DNA from: Glandiceps talaboti
Taxonomy: Eukaryota; Hemichordata; Enteropneusta; Spengelidae
Assembly: GCF_964340395.1 (NCBI RefSeq)
Contig: NC_135561.1
Coordinates: 20,126,240 to 20,190,239, forward strand
Reading direction: 5' to 3'
Length of the DNA stretch: 64,000 bases
Within the stretch, counting starts at the first letter, position 1, and the number at the start of each line of letters is the position of its first letter. Made by a program: the position numbers and the translations under genes. Positions 35,571 to 46,440 of this stretch are shown piece by piece. The notes beneath the pieces are model-generated. The model worked only from the letters and a program-made list of their open reading frames with translations. It searched no databases and was not told the origin of the DNA.

Positions 35571-36442
35571 CCTTTCTAATAAACATTACATATATAATTT
35601 ACACACAGTCAAGTAGAAACCACTGTACCATACAATGACATGCAGGGTTACTGAACCATCACATCACTATAAGCTCTCGTACAGTTATTGGCTTCACGGC
35701 TGGAGGGTTGACTTTCACTTTGTACTTGAAACACAATTACTCTGATAATTTAAAACTCAATGATGTGTACTGTTCACATTTACAGCAAGTGATGACTAAA
35801 CACTGCATACACTGAGAAAAGGGCATTAGGGAACAATTCTGGTGAAATCTGAAAATGATATAAAAAAGGCCTAATTCAGGTGAATATGTATGAGTTATGT
35901 TTACATCATACTTGTTCCTTGATTCTTTATTTTTTATAATATATTTGATAAACTTATTACATGCTTACACATATTCAATTGGGATTCTGGATAATTGTAT
36001 AAAGCCAGAAATACAGTGTGTAAGAATATGAATAAACGGCATCATGATATACTTGTACATGTACATTTTCTCCTCTGTAAAAAAGTACTGAAAACATTTT
36101 TTAATTGCAGAATAAGTTTATAATATGACAGAGTCCACAAAACAACAACACAGTATACGAATAGATTCAGTTTGTTTGTAATAGTTATCAACTATTTTAA
36201 GCATGGGTCAGTATATTCAAAGACAATTTCTATACACATGTGGGCACTTTAGAAAAGTTTCTAAAGGACCTTTTACAGCAAGAGCACATTAGTATGCAGC
36301 AACCATTAACTTTGTAGGAGATAGACTTATACCGTCATGTGATATGTGTGTACCCATCCTGACAATAAAGTCAATACAATACCCTGGTAAACTATTACTA
36401 GTAACAACAGTGTTTCTACCATCTTGATGTCCATATCTGTAT
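35571..36442. other. AT-rich non-coding stretch
   Basis: Nothing identifiable. Confidence 0.5.
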
Positions 36443-36732
36443 CTAATAATAATAATATCAAAATTGTTGGCTTTTATATATCACTTTCCTACTGTGCTCA
36501 AAGCACTTTATAACTATTACCCCTGGCACGGATTTATAATTATGGCTTTTTATATTTCTTCAACTCCCTGAGGAGCATACAATTCATTACAGCCTCTGTA
36601 AGGGCATAGGATTAAAAGCATTCACATCCTCTATCCTACCAGGTTCCCAATTATACATCTGGGTTGACTGAGGCACATTTGTGGTTTAAATCTTGTCCAC
36701 GGACTTTAGCCTTTCAGAAACAAATGGCAATG
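36443..36732 (-). mobile_element. SINE-like dispersed repeat, copy A (head missing)
   Basis: On the minus strand it ends in a (TTA)n-type tail (36443-36456) and contains AAAGTGCTTTGAGCACAGTA and CAACCCAGATGTATAATTGG. It matches copy B (38281-38656) over nearly all of that copy's body but lacks the tRNA-like head, so it is 5'-truncated. Confidence 0.6.
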
Positions 36733-37596
36733 ACTAACTATCATACATAATAGTTTATGATTGATGATGAACATATCTAAGACATATTTAAGTGGTTTGC
36801 AACATGAATATTTCATTTCATCAGGGCAGTACTTTGAAATCACAGATGACTGAGTACATCATTGCGAAAAGAATTGTAAAAAACAATACAAAAAGGAGTC
36901 AATGGCTTGGTAATACTTTAATAAAGTGTTTTTGATGATATGGAAGTTATATTTCCTGCAGTATATGTCATCTATTACTGAGCTGACTATAAAGATTAAT
37001 CCACTATGTCTACTTTCAAATGATTTTAGTAACCTGATCTGGACACCGGATATGGATAATTCTGTCATTTGCTTGTATGGACATCATTATAAGTACTTAT
37101 GATCTCATCATTATAGATACCCCAAAGTCATTTAGTCATATAGCTTTCCTCAAATGGCAATGTCTTAATGCAGTCTCCTAGAAATTAATTAAAGCAATTC
37201 ACTTATATTACATATAATTGTCCCTGTAGATCATCATATCTCCTCTCCTTATATATAATACATGTACATGTAGTTGTAAAGTTCTGTTCGACTACTACAG
37301 ACATTGTGATAAATCTGACATCGATAGTGATTTTCTGGTTTTCTAAACTTAATACTTCACCTACCCAGTCTAGCTAAGGGGGAGGGGGAGTCTGTCACAA
37401 ATGTACATGCACCAACCATTTAGATGTTGCAGTCTTAACAGTCCATGCATATTAATGATAACTCCTGATTTAAACAAACTTTATTTTGTTGGTGAATTGG
37501 TACTGTGATTGCATTGGGATCGTCATCATTGTAAAACCACATGTCTCTTTACACCATTATAATTTCTTGGGGTCAATTAATAAATATAGTCTGACT
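36733..37596. other. Non-coding stretch
   Basis: Nothing identifiable. Confidence 0.5.
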
Positions 37597-37609
37597 TGCA
37601 AGAATATTT

Positions 37610-37760
37610 AGAATGATATTATTCCCCAATATTTTTTCAAAAATGGGAAAAGTAATGGCAATTTTGAAAATTTTGACTCACATTTCGAAAACAACAGAAC
37701 CAGTGACATAGGCACACATTGTTGTGATATAATCAGATGCACATTGTCATATATCTTCCA
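37610..37760. repeat. Dispersed repeat with TATTATTCCCCAATATTTT, copy 1
   Basis: The phrases TATTATTCCCCAATATTTT, AAGTAATGGCAATTTTGAAA and CCAGTGACATA recur in the same order at 60361-60640, there split by additional sequence. The two loci share a low-copy dispersed repeat of unknown class. Confidence 0.4.
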
Positions 37761-38280
37761 TATTTTATGCTCAACTTGGCTCTTGCATGGTATAAGATAT
37801 GATTGAATTATTAAACAGAAAGTCAGTAAATACAGCTAATGGCTGGGCTATGAAGATTACATGTAGATATAAATTTATTTTTAAATTTTAACATATAACA
37901 GATTCAGTATAATATCATTGAATAAGTCACTGCCAGTGGACAGACGTTCTATATAAATGAATTAATCATCAGATTATCAATTTAACATTATTAGTGAAAT
38001 CAAATTACAAATCTAATTACAAACCCACACACGGATATAAAGGAAATTTAATGTAATTCTACTCCATAATTCACCGATGGTCTCAATTTCACCAACTGAC
38101 ATTTATGTAAGAATAATTTATTTAGCAATTGTAAGATCACAAATTATTAAATAACTTGATAAATTTTTAGTTGCTGGAAAATGTAGTGATATGTTGACTG
38201 ATGGATTTTCAATTTTTGTATATAAAACATATTGTGACAGTGGTTAGGTTTGATTATGTGATTCTTGTGGAATGAAAATC
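37761..38280. other. AT-rich non-coding stretch
   Basis: Nothing identifiable. Confidence 0.5.
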
Positions 38281-38656
38281 AAATAATAATGTTAATAATA
38301 ATATTAGTTTTTATATACCACTTTCCCACACTGTGATCAAAGCACTTTACAATTATTACCCCTGCTATGGACCTATAGTGGCACAATGGCGGCACCTTAT
38401 ACTTCCTCAACTCCCTACGGATCATACAATCCATTGCAACCTCTATAAGCACATAGGATTAAAGCATTCTCATTCTCTGCATCCTACCAGGTTCCTAATT
38501 GTACAGCTGGGTTGACTAGGGCACAATGTTGGTTCAAATCTTGCCCAAGGACTTTAGCCATTAGAAACAAATGGCAGCAACAAGCTCTAACCTGCATGCA
38601 ACCTGCAGCTGCCAACCTGCAGATTCAAAGGCGGCTACTCTAACCAATGGACCATG
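38281..38656 (-). mobile_element. SINE-like element, copy B, most complete
   Basis: Read on the minus strand it starts with a tRNA-like head (GGTCCATTGGTTAGAGTAGC, then CCGCCTTTGAATCTGCAGG; the first part resembles the A box). It continues with CAACCCAGCTGTACAATTAG and AAAGTGCTTTGATCACAGTG and ends in a (TTA)n tail at 38281-38304. No clear B box follows the head at normal distance. The class is inferred. Confidence 0.65.
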
Positions 38657-38658
38657 TG

Positions 38659-38679
38659 AATATATATATATATATATAG
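38659..38679. repeat. (TA)n microsatellite
   Basis: About ten TA units directly after SINE copy B. Confidence 0.9.
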
Positions 38680-39244
38680 TAATTGAGTCCATTCTCATAT
38701 AGTATATTGTGAAAAATAATGATTTTTTTTTTCAAAATAGAATATCATATTAGTACTTTAAATGTCATATTAACCATAATACTAACATCATTTCAATCAC
38801 TTGCATATGCTAAGATGGCACAAGGTGGGTTTATATAACATTTAATCAACTGAAAATACTTAGTACATAAAATCTCAATTAAACTATACTAATATAATGT
38901 TAATGTTGATGTATAATTTCTATGACATTACAATTGCCTTCAAATTTTGTCAAACCAATTGATGGCCTAGTATAGATTCCTTGACATTTTTTTAGTACTT
39001 ATCAAAATTACGTCATCGGATTATTTATGTTATATCCTAATGGCCAGTTTCAGTTCAGTCAATTGCAAGTGATAGTTATGTTTGCTTCAGTGAGTAGAAT
39101 AATACGAGTGAGTTATAAATATGCAGCATACATCTCACTCAAAGACATAAACTCACCTTGTGTCTCTTTAACGTTCCAACAAGTTCAGTAACAAAATATA
39201 GTTAAAAACTAACAGAAAGCTATGTAAAAGAACACACGAAATTT
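38680..39244. other. AT-rich non-coding stretch
   Basis: Nothing identifiable. Confidence 0.5.
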
Positions 39245-39810
39245 AATGTAAAGGGATTCTTTTCCAAGTGTGATCACTTTCATGCTAAATTTTGACGCAA
39301 TTGTATTAGTAACAATCATTTCTACAACTCGAAAAGTTACAAAAAACTAACTTTTGTTCACAAATGTGATCAATTTTACTCCAAAATGTTAACAATAATT
39401 TGATATGGGAGGAAATGTTCCCAAAAATCACTACTTTTAATCAATTTTACTCAAACATGTTGATGCCAGTATTACTGTTGTTTAAAAATAATTTGACAAG
39501 TGAGGAAATGTTCCAAAAAGTGATTGCATTTTATATTATATAATCAATTTTACTCCAAAATATTGATGCCAATTTATCAGTCACAATTATTGCTGTCTAA
39601 AAATAATTTCATTAAGTGAGGAAATGTCCCCAAAAATGACTGTTTTTCAAACATGATCAATTTTCTCCAAAGTTTTGATGCCATTGTATTAATAACAGTT
39701 ATCCAATAATATGGCAGACAACAAAATGGCCAACGACTGATTTTGCAAATACCATGGTAAAATCAATTTTACTTTAAAATTTCGGTGCAATTATGCATAA
39801 ATTGAGAATG
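39245..39810. repeat. Degenerate tandem repeat, period about 95-120 bp
   Basis: ATCAATTTTACTCCAAAATA, TTGATGCCA, AAAAATAATTT and GTGAGGAAATGTTCCCAAAA recur four to five times in the same order. The copies are diverged and have no coding content. Confidence 0.55.
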
Positions 39811-39880
39811 ATTACTTCTCTAATAGTGACAAATATAAAAGTGACCGAAAGTATTCATCAGCTTGGTCGATCAAATGATT

Positions 39881-39962
39881 TACAAAGGTTATTAAGCACA
39901 GTTGAGCAGTTTTTCAGTTCGAAACTTAGAACTGCTTGACAAGTGTGTGTTGTAACCTTTGT
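39881..39962. repeat. Imperfect hairpin, about 82 bp
   Basis: ACAAAGGTTA at the left end pairs with TAACCTTTGT at the right. Nearer the centre, AGCAGTTTTTCAGTTCG pairs with AACTTAGAACTGCT. It may be a remnant foldback element. Confidence 0.45.
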
Positions 39963-41572
39963 TCATAATAAGCAAAAAAGGTGCAAACCAGATACAATCT
40001 CAGAGGCTCCATTTACACAATGTTGTTTTCAAATAAAACACTCTTTTGTCATGTTTGCACCTACCAATACACAGACACAACAAAAACACACATGAGAACA
40101 CAATGATTTGAAAATCGTTTTCAATAGAGTGTAAAACATGTAAAAAAGACTGCCAACACAACAAAAACACAAACATTTGACCTCAGTACACAGACAGATA
40201 GACAGACAGACGCATATAAACATTACCTTTCCATTATGAAAAGTTAAACCAAGTCATTTCAGAAATAGGATCATTTTTCAATCAAAATGTTAGTGCCTAT
40301 GCATCACTGACAATTATGTCTATCATTTCATTCCAAAATAAAGTAGAACTGTACAAAAAATTGTAGAAATATTGAAAAAGAAAGAATTTTGTTCCACGAA
40401 CAGGAAAGTGTTAGTTTACTGAAGAGGTTGTGTATGAAGGTTATATGGCCAACAATGCTGATGAAAGTTTTGTATGCTATGCAATCAACAGGAAAACGTC
40501 TGGAGTTTACACTGGTAATCCCATACACATGCTTTGTTTACAAATATTTCCAACTGTGCAATCACAAGAAGATGGTTACAGAAAGAGCTAGCGCTCAAAT
40601 TACTGCTAGAGAAAACAGACTCCACAATTTGTACTGCACAGAATAGTCTCATCTCTGTCAATGAGCATCTTTATCGTTTTCAGTGAATTTTAACTACACA
40701 GCATCCTAAACCTGAAGATTTGAATTTTCTGGCTGAGATAATTAAATGTATCTCAACTCCTATTTTTTAAGAGCCAAAAGTCAAGACAAAAATACAAGAA
40801 AGAAGTGAATAGAGAAGTAATGAATTCCTTGGCAACACACTGATTACATGTATGCTGACGTAGTTAAAAAAACTGAAATTAATGTATAGAGGCTACCGTA
40901 TGGGATTACTGCTATGAATATGAATCACTTTGCACCCAATAAAAATCATACCAAAATACAACCAAAAAAAACTACAAAGAATAGAAAATATTACATGCAA
41001 TGAAAGTAAACTTTAATGAAATGACGTAAAATTCTATGTATGTCAGTGTCTCCATGGTTACCTTTCTATCACCATAGTTACAGACCTTGGCTTCACAAAT
41101 AAGGAGAATTGGTATTGCTACAATTGGCAATTTCATGATAAGATTCATCAAAGCACACATAATATTTACACCAATTTATCATGTATGAGGTTGGATATTA
41201 TCGACGGAAGAAAGCAAAATGTTAGAGGTGAAATCTATGCCGTATGCTGCAACTTTAAACTTTTGACATGACATACACTTAAAAGTCATGTGAAATGCAG
41301 TCACAGTATTGAATATGTACAATTAATCAATGATTAACTACCCAAACGTTAGTGACTGATGTTTTCATTTTAGGAGTAAAATAAATCATGTCTTGTTGAA
41401 AAGGAAAGATTTTTGTTCTGAGATAATTATCATAATTTGAACAAATTTACATGTTTTTTTAAATTTTCCTAAAGTCACATACATTAGTGCAGCATGCAAC
41501 ATACCCATTATGTAGTCCCAATCCTACATTCCATTAATTTCTGTCTGATATAAGTCAACATGAGAACAAAAT
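39963..41572. other. AT-rich non-coding stretch
   Basis: Nothing convincing. The 85-codon frame at 40389-40646 has no recognisable motif. Confidence 0.5.
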
Positions 41573-43490
41573 CACTTGGAGCTATTCCCAGCACCAGGGT
41601 CTACCACTTGGAGCAATTCCCAGCACCAGGGTCTACCACTTGGAGCAATTCCCAGCACCAGGGTCTACCACTTGGAGCAATTCCCAGCACCAGGGTCTAC
41701 ATGTACCACTTGGAGCAATTCCCAGCACCAGGGTCTACCATTTGGAGCAATTCCCAGCACCAGGGTCTACCACTTGGAGCAATTCCCAGCACCAGGGTCT
41801 ACCACTTGGAGCAATTCCCAGCACCAGGGTCTACCACTTGGAGCAATTCCCAGCAATTCCCAGCACCAGGGTCTCTACCACTTGGAGCAATTCCCAGCAC
41901 CAGGGTCTACCACTTGGAGCAATTCCCAGCACCAGGGTCTACCCCTTGGAGCAATTCCCAGCACCAGGGTCTACCACCTGGAGCAATTCCCAGCACCAGG
42001 GTCTACCACTTGGAGCAATTCCCAGCACCAGGGTCTACCACTTGGAGCAATTCCCAGCACCAGGGTCTACCACTTGTAGCAATTCACAGCACCAGGGTCT
42101 ACCACTTGGAGTAATTCCCAGCACCAGGGTCTACCACTTGGAGCAATTCCCAGCACCAGGGTCTACCACTTGTAGCAATTCACAGCACCAGGGTCTACCA
42201 CTTGGAGTAATTCCCAGCACCAGGGTCTACCACTTGGAGCAATTCCCAGCACCAGGGTCTACCACTTGTAGTAATTCCCAACACCAGGGTCTACCACTTG
42301 GAGCAATTCCCAGCACCAGGGTCTACCACTTGGAGCAATTCCCAGCACCAGGGTCTACCACTTGGAGCAATTCCCAGCACCAGGGTCTACCACTTGTAGC
42401 AATTCACAGCACCAGGGTCTACCACTTGGAGTAATTCCCAGCACCAGGGTCTACCACTTGGAGCAATTCCCAGCACCAGGGTCTACATGTACCACTTGGA
42501 GCAATTCCCAGCACCAGGGTCTACCACTTGGAGCAATTCCCAGCACCAGGGTCTACATGTACCACTTGGAGCAATTCCCAGCACCAGGGTCTACCACTTG
42601 GAGCAATTCCCAGCACCAGGGTCTACATGTACCACTTGGAGCAATTCCCAGCACCAGGGTCTACCACTTGGAGCAATTTCCAGCACCAGGGTCTACCACT
42701 TGTAGCAATTCACAGCACCAGGGTCTACCACTTGGAGTAATTCCCAGCACCAGGGTCTACCACTTGGAGCAATTCCCAGCACCAGGGTCTACATGTACCA
42801 CTTGGAGCAATTCCCAGCACCAGGGTCTACATGTACCACTTGGAGCAATTCCCAGCACCAGGGTCTACCACTTGGAGCAATTCCCAGCACCAGGGTCTAC
42901 CACTTGGAGCAATTCCCAGCACCAGGGTCTACCACTTGGAGCAATTCCCAGCACCAGGGTCTACCACTTGGAGCAATTCCCAGCACCAGGGTCTACCACT
43001 TGGAGCAATTCCCAGCACCAGGGTCTACCACTTGGAGCAATTCCCAGCACCAGGGTCTACCACTTGGAGCAATTCCCAGCACCAGGGTCTACCACTTGGA
43101 GCAATTCCCAGCACCAGGGTCTACCACTTGGAGCAATTCCCAGCACCAGGGTCTACCACTTGCAGCAATTCCCAGCACCAGGGTCTACCACTTGCAGCAA
43201 TTCCCAGCACCAGGGTCTACCACTTGCAGCAATTCCCAGCACCAGGGTCTACATGTACCACTTGGAGCAATTCCCAGCACCAGGGTCTACCACTTGGAGC
43301 AATTCCCAGCACCAGGGTCTCTACCACTTGGAGCAATTCCCAGCACCAGGGTCTACCACTTGCAGCAATTCCCAGCACCAGGGTCTACCACTTGCAGCAA
43401 TTCCCAGCACCAGGGTCTACCACTTGGAGCAATTCCCAGCACCAGGGTCTACCACTTGCAGCAATTCCTAGCACTAGGGTCTCCCACTTG
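41573..43490. repeat. Minisatellite, 32-bp unit, about 59 copies
   Basis: The unit reads CCACTTGGAGCAATTCCCAG then CACCAGGGTCTA. Variants are a 6-base CATGTA insertion making a 38-bp unit, GTAGCAATTCACAG, and GCAGCAATTCCCAG near the right end. The three phases of the unit contain no stop, and 32 is not a multiple of three, so every plus-strand frame stays open and reads the same 32-residue super-repeat (96 nt, three units). Stops come only from GGAGTAATT variants. The array ends 22 bp before the short transposon copy at 43513. Confidence 0.97.
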
Positions 43491-43512
43491 AAACATGTCA
43501 CAATGGTTTAAT

Positions 43513-43810
43513 AAAGTGACCATATGGATGAAGATTTGGCATTTATTTTGGATTTTTAATTCATAAAACAATTTTATCATGGCTGCCTATAATAAATTGC
43601 AAAGATTAATAAATGATTGTGTAAAATCTTTGTTATTTTACATATAATAACAACCTTTTTACATATTTTTTTAAGCTTTTCACAATGTATTGAGTTTCAA
43701 ACAGACTTTGTCAATGTTGTTTCATATTAATTTTCCAAGTAAGACACCGTGAACTTTTATACATTAAAAATTCAAAATGAATACCTAATCCTCATCCATA
43801 TGACCACTTT
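43513..43810. mobile_element. 298-bp non-autonomous copy of the 7-kb transposon (MITE)
   Basis: The left end AAAGTGACCATATGGATGAA and right end TCATCCATATGACCACTTT match the large element's terminal repeats. The homology goes beyond the repeats: the left interior (ATAATAACAACCTTTTTACA, then TTTTTTTAAGCTTTT) aligns with 17080-17120, and the right interior (GTTGTTTCATATTAATTTTC) with 23915-23935. It therefore looks like an internal-deletion derivative. Flanks are TTTAAT on the left and AATACT on the right; a target duplication of AAT is possible but unproven. Confidence 0.85.
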
Positions 43811-44551
43811 AATACTTACTTCCAGGACTGATTGCATAAATCATAGCTAAACCTTGCCTTTTATTCCCTATACGAAAAATTCTGTGAAGAATATATAATT
43901 TTACCATTTTATTCAAAGATCCATTTTTCAAATTTAGATACTTTTTGTTTTCTCATTTGGCTGTGCGAGAAACTATCATAGCAACCACAAATTACTACTA
44001 AGATATCAAGTTCATGCAATTACATAATTTGAAGAAAAAACAGTTGAAAATTTGCCTACTTTCAAATCACAAGTATTTGTGGGGTTTCATTCCATTTTTT
44101 TATGATGCAAATGTAGAAACGATGGAAAGGTACCAAAAATAAAGTGTTCACTATTTTGTTTTTAAAAAAAATTACCTGCCCATGGCTGTCGTCATATTGA
44201 AAAAACTAACAAATTTGATACCATTTTGACTATTTTGCTGGCTGACCATGGCATAAGAATTATCCACTGGGTTTCAATCTTGACATTACTAAACTAAAGC
44301 AATGAAATTAAGGTAAACTGCACCTTGGTCATGACTTACTGAAAATCAAAGTTTTTAACTCTCTCAACACTTTCTCATATGAAAGGTTGCTTCTGGTTCT
44401 TTGAGATTCAGAAATAAAAAAGAAAATTTTAGGGTCCACAGTCTTGCTTTCAAAGATATCAACCATAGATAAGAGTTAAAACAATTCAGTGGCCATATTG
44501 AATTCAAAAATGGCTGAATTTTCATAACAATTTGACCTCAATTTCAAAAGT
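43811..44551. other. Non-coding stretch
   Basis: Nothing identifiable. Confidence 0.5.
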
Positions 44552-44688
44552 TTGTATGGCAACCCCTAATTTTGTATGGCAACCCTTAATTTTGTTCAGC
44601 AACCCCTAATTTTGTACGGCAACCCCTAATTTTGTACGACAACCCCTAATTTTGTTTGGCAACTCCTAATTTTTTTTTTTTTTTTTTT
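44552..44688. repeat. 20-bp tandem repeat, six copies, then a T run
   Basis: Unit AACCCCTAATTTTGTACGGC with small variants, ending in about 18 T. Confidence 0.9.
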
Positions 44689-45284
44689 AAATAACAGCAA
44701 CAGTTTAGACAGTTTATTTCTGGGGCATACTTCATATTAAAGGTGTCAGAAAAATTTGGGTTGATGACAATGTTCTACTTGTATCTTGTGCCTTTTTTAA
44801 CTCTATAAAAAAAATTATGGTTCATCTGATTCAACTCTTTTAAGTTAGTTAATTTCATTTGTTAGAAGCCCTCAACCTGTGAAGAATTCCCAAGAGAACA
44901 CTTGTAACACTTTTATTCATTCAGCTCCTTCACAATCATCCTATGGTGATAAACAATGTCTGTTTCCATGACGACATTACCTGACAAACAAAGAAAGTTC
45001 TAGCTGATGCCAAGCTGATATCAGGTGTGTGTGAGTTGAATGTCAATTTTTCAAATATCTCTGTTCTACCTTGATAAAGTGAACTTTAATAGAGAACAGC
45101 TTAAAGAGTCAATTTACTCACATTAATACATATTTTTCACTGTTTTTATCTTTTCACTTTTCATACTGGAGCATAACAAATAATACAAACATCACAAAAT
45201 GTTTTGCAACATGTTTACTTCCATATTTACAAACAAGACTTCAATAATAACAATTTTATATATACTGGATGGTTGTTATCTTAG
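44689..45284. other. Non-coding stretch
   Basis: Nothing identifiable. Confidence 0.5.
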
Positions 45285-45345
45285 TCTGTCTGTCTCTTTC
45301 TCCCTCCCTGCCCCTCTCTTTCTCCCTCTCCCCCTCCCTCCCTCC

Positions 45346-45420
<75 letters not shown>
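45285..45420. repeat. Polypyrimidine tract with (TC)n of about 36 units
   Basis: A C/T-only run whose right part (45348-45420) is a perfect TC repeat. It produces a meaningless serine/leucine frame. Confidence 0.95.
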
Positions 45421-45424
<4 letters not shown>

Positions 45425-45862
45425 CAGAAGACACATCCTTAGACTATTCACTTTCAGAATGAACTGTATAAAATTACTTGTTTTCAGTACTTTACATTGG
45501 AGAGTGAACAATGCGTGTTTCTTAACATATTTAGGCACTTAGTTACTCAGGAACAGCTGTAAATTTGAAATGATTGCACCAATTCAATCCTAAGTACTGT
45601 TAGATGGATTGAAATAGTGCAACCTTTACTAACTGTTCCAAAGTAACAGTATTTTACTTGATTTTATTCTTAGAACCATGACGAATATAAAATATACATT
45701 TTTGAAAATGTCAACAATTGATTACAGCTAATTCAACATACTTTAATAGTAATGGGCTCAGGGTTCATACTTAGTAATAAATATTTCTACTCACAGAGTC
45801 AAAATATTTCTTGGAAGGGAATTCCAAATTGTTGCTGACATCTAACAGTATCGTCAGGATAT
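45421..45862. other. Non-coding stretch
   Basis: Nothing identifiable. Confidence 0.5.
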
Positions 45863-46440
45863 TCTACAATACAGGGGTGTACCACAATACAGGGGTGTAC
45901 TACAGTACAGGGGTGTACCACATGACAGGGGTGTAGTACATGACAGGGGTGTACTACATGACGGGGGTGTACTACATGACAGGGATGCACTACAATACAG
46001 GGGTGTACCACATGACAGGGGTGTACTACAGTACAGGGGTGTACCACAATACAGAGGTATACTACAATACAGGAGTGTACCCCAATACAGGGGTGTACTA
46101 CAATACAGGGGTATACTACAATACAGGGGTGTACCCCAATACAGGGGTGTACTACAATACAGAGGTATACTACAATACAGGGGTGTACCCCAATACAGGG
46201 GTGTACTACAATACAGGGGTATACTACAATACAGGGGTGTACCACATTACAGGTGTGTACTACATAACAGGGGTGTACCACAATACAGGAGTGTACTACA
46301 ATACAGGGGTGTACTACAATACTGGAGTGTACTACATTACAGGGGTGTACTACATAACAGGGGTGTATTACATTAAAGGGGTGTACTACAAAACAGGAGT
46401 GTACTACAAAACAGGGGTGTACTACAATACACAGGTATAC
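45863..46440. repeat. Minisatellite, 18-bp unit, about 32 copies
   Basis: Unit ACAGGGGTGTACTACAAT with variants at the last four bases (CATG, AGTA, CATT, CATA, AAAA) and at GGGTGT/AGGTAT. As 18 is a multiple of three, open frames arise on both strands (45940-46626 + and 45799-46281 -). A Val-Tyr-Tyr-(Asn/Met/Ile)-Thr-Gly string is the plus-strand product. I do not take it for a gene. Confidence 0.95.

Noticed and set aside
41573-43490. CRISPR-like array
   Set aside because: The 32-bp units are head to tail with no unique spacers, and the context is an animal genome.
41560-43511. Several overlapping forward frames of 70-369 codons
   Set aside because: All are different phases of the same 32-bp minisatellite; the identical super-repeat in every frame shows that coding is not selected.
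43505-43817. TTAA target duplication around the short copy
   Set aside because: TTAA occurs on both sides but not at matching distance from the ends (it would make the two ends unequal by about two to three bases), so a piggyBac/Kolobok-type site is not supported.
44552-44672. Telomere-like CCCCTAA repeats
   Set aside because: The motif appears once per 20-bp unit and not as a continuous 6-bp repeat; only six copies.
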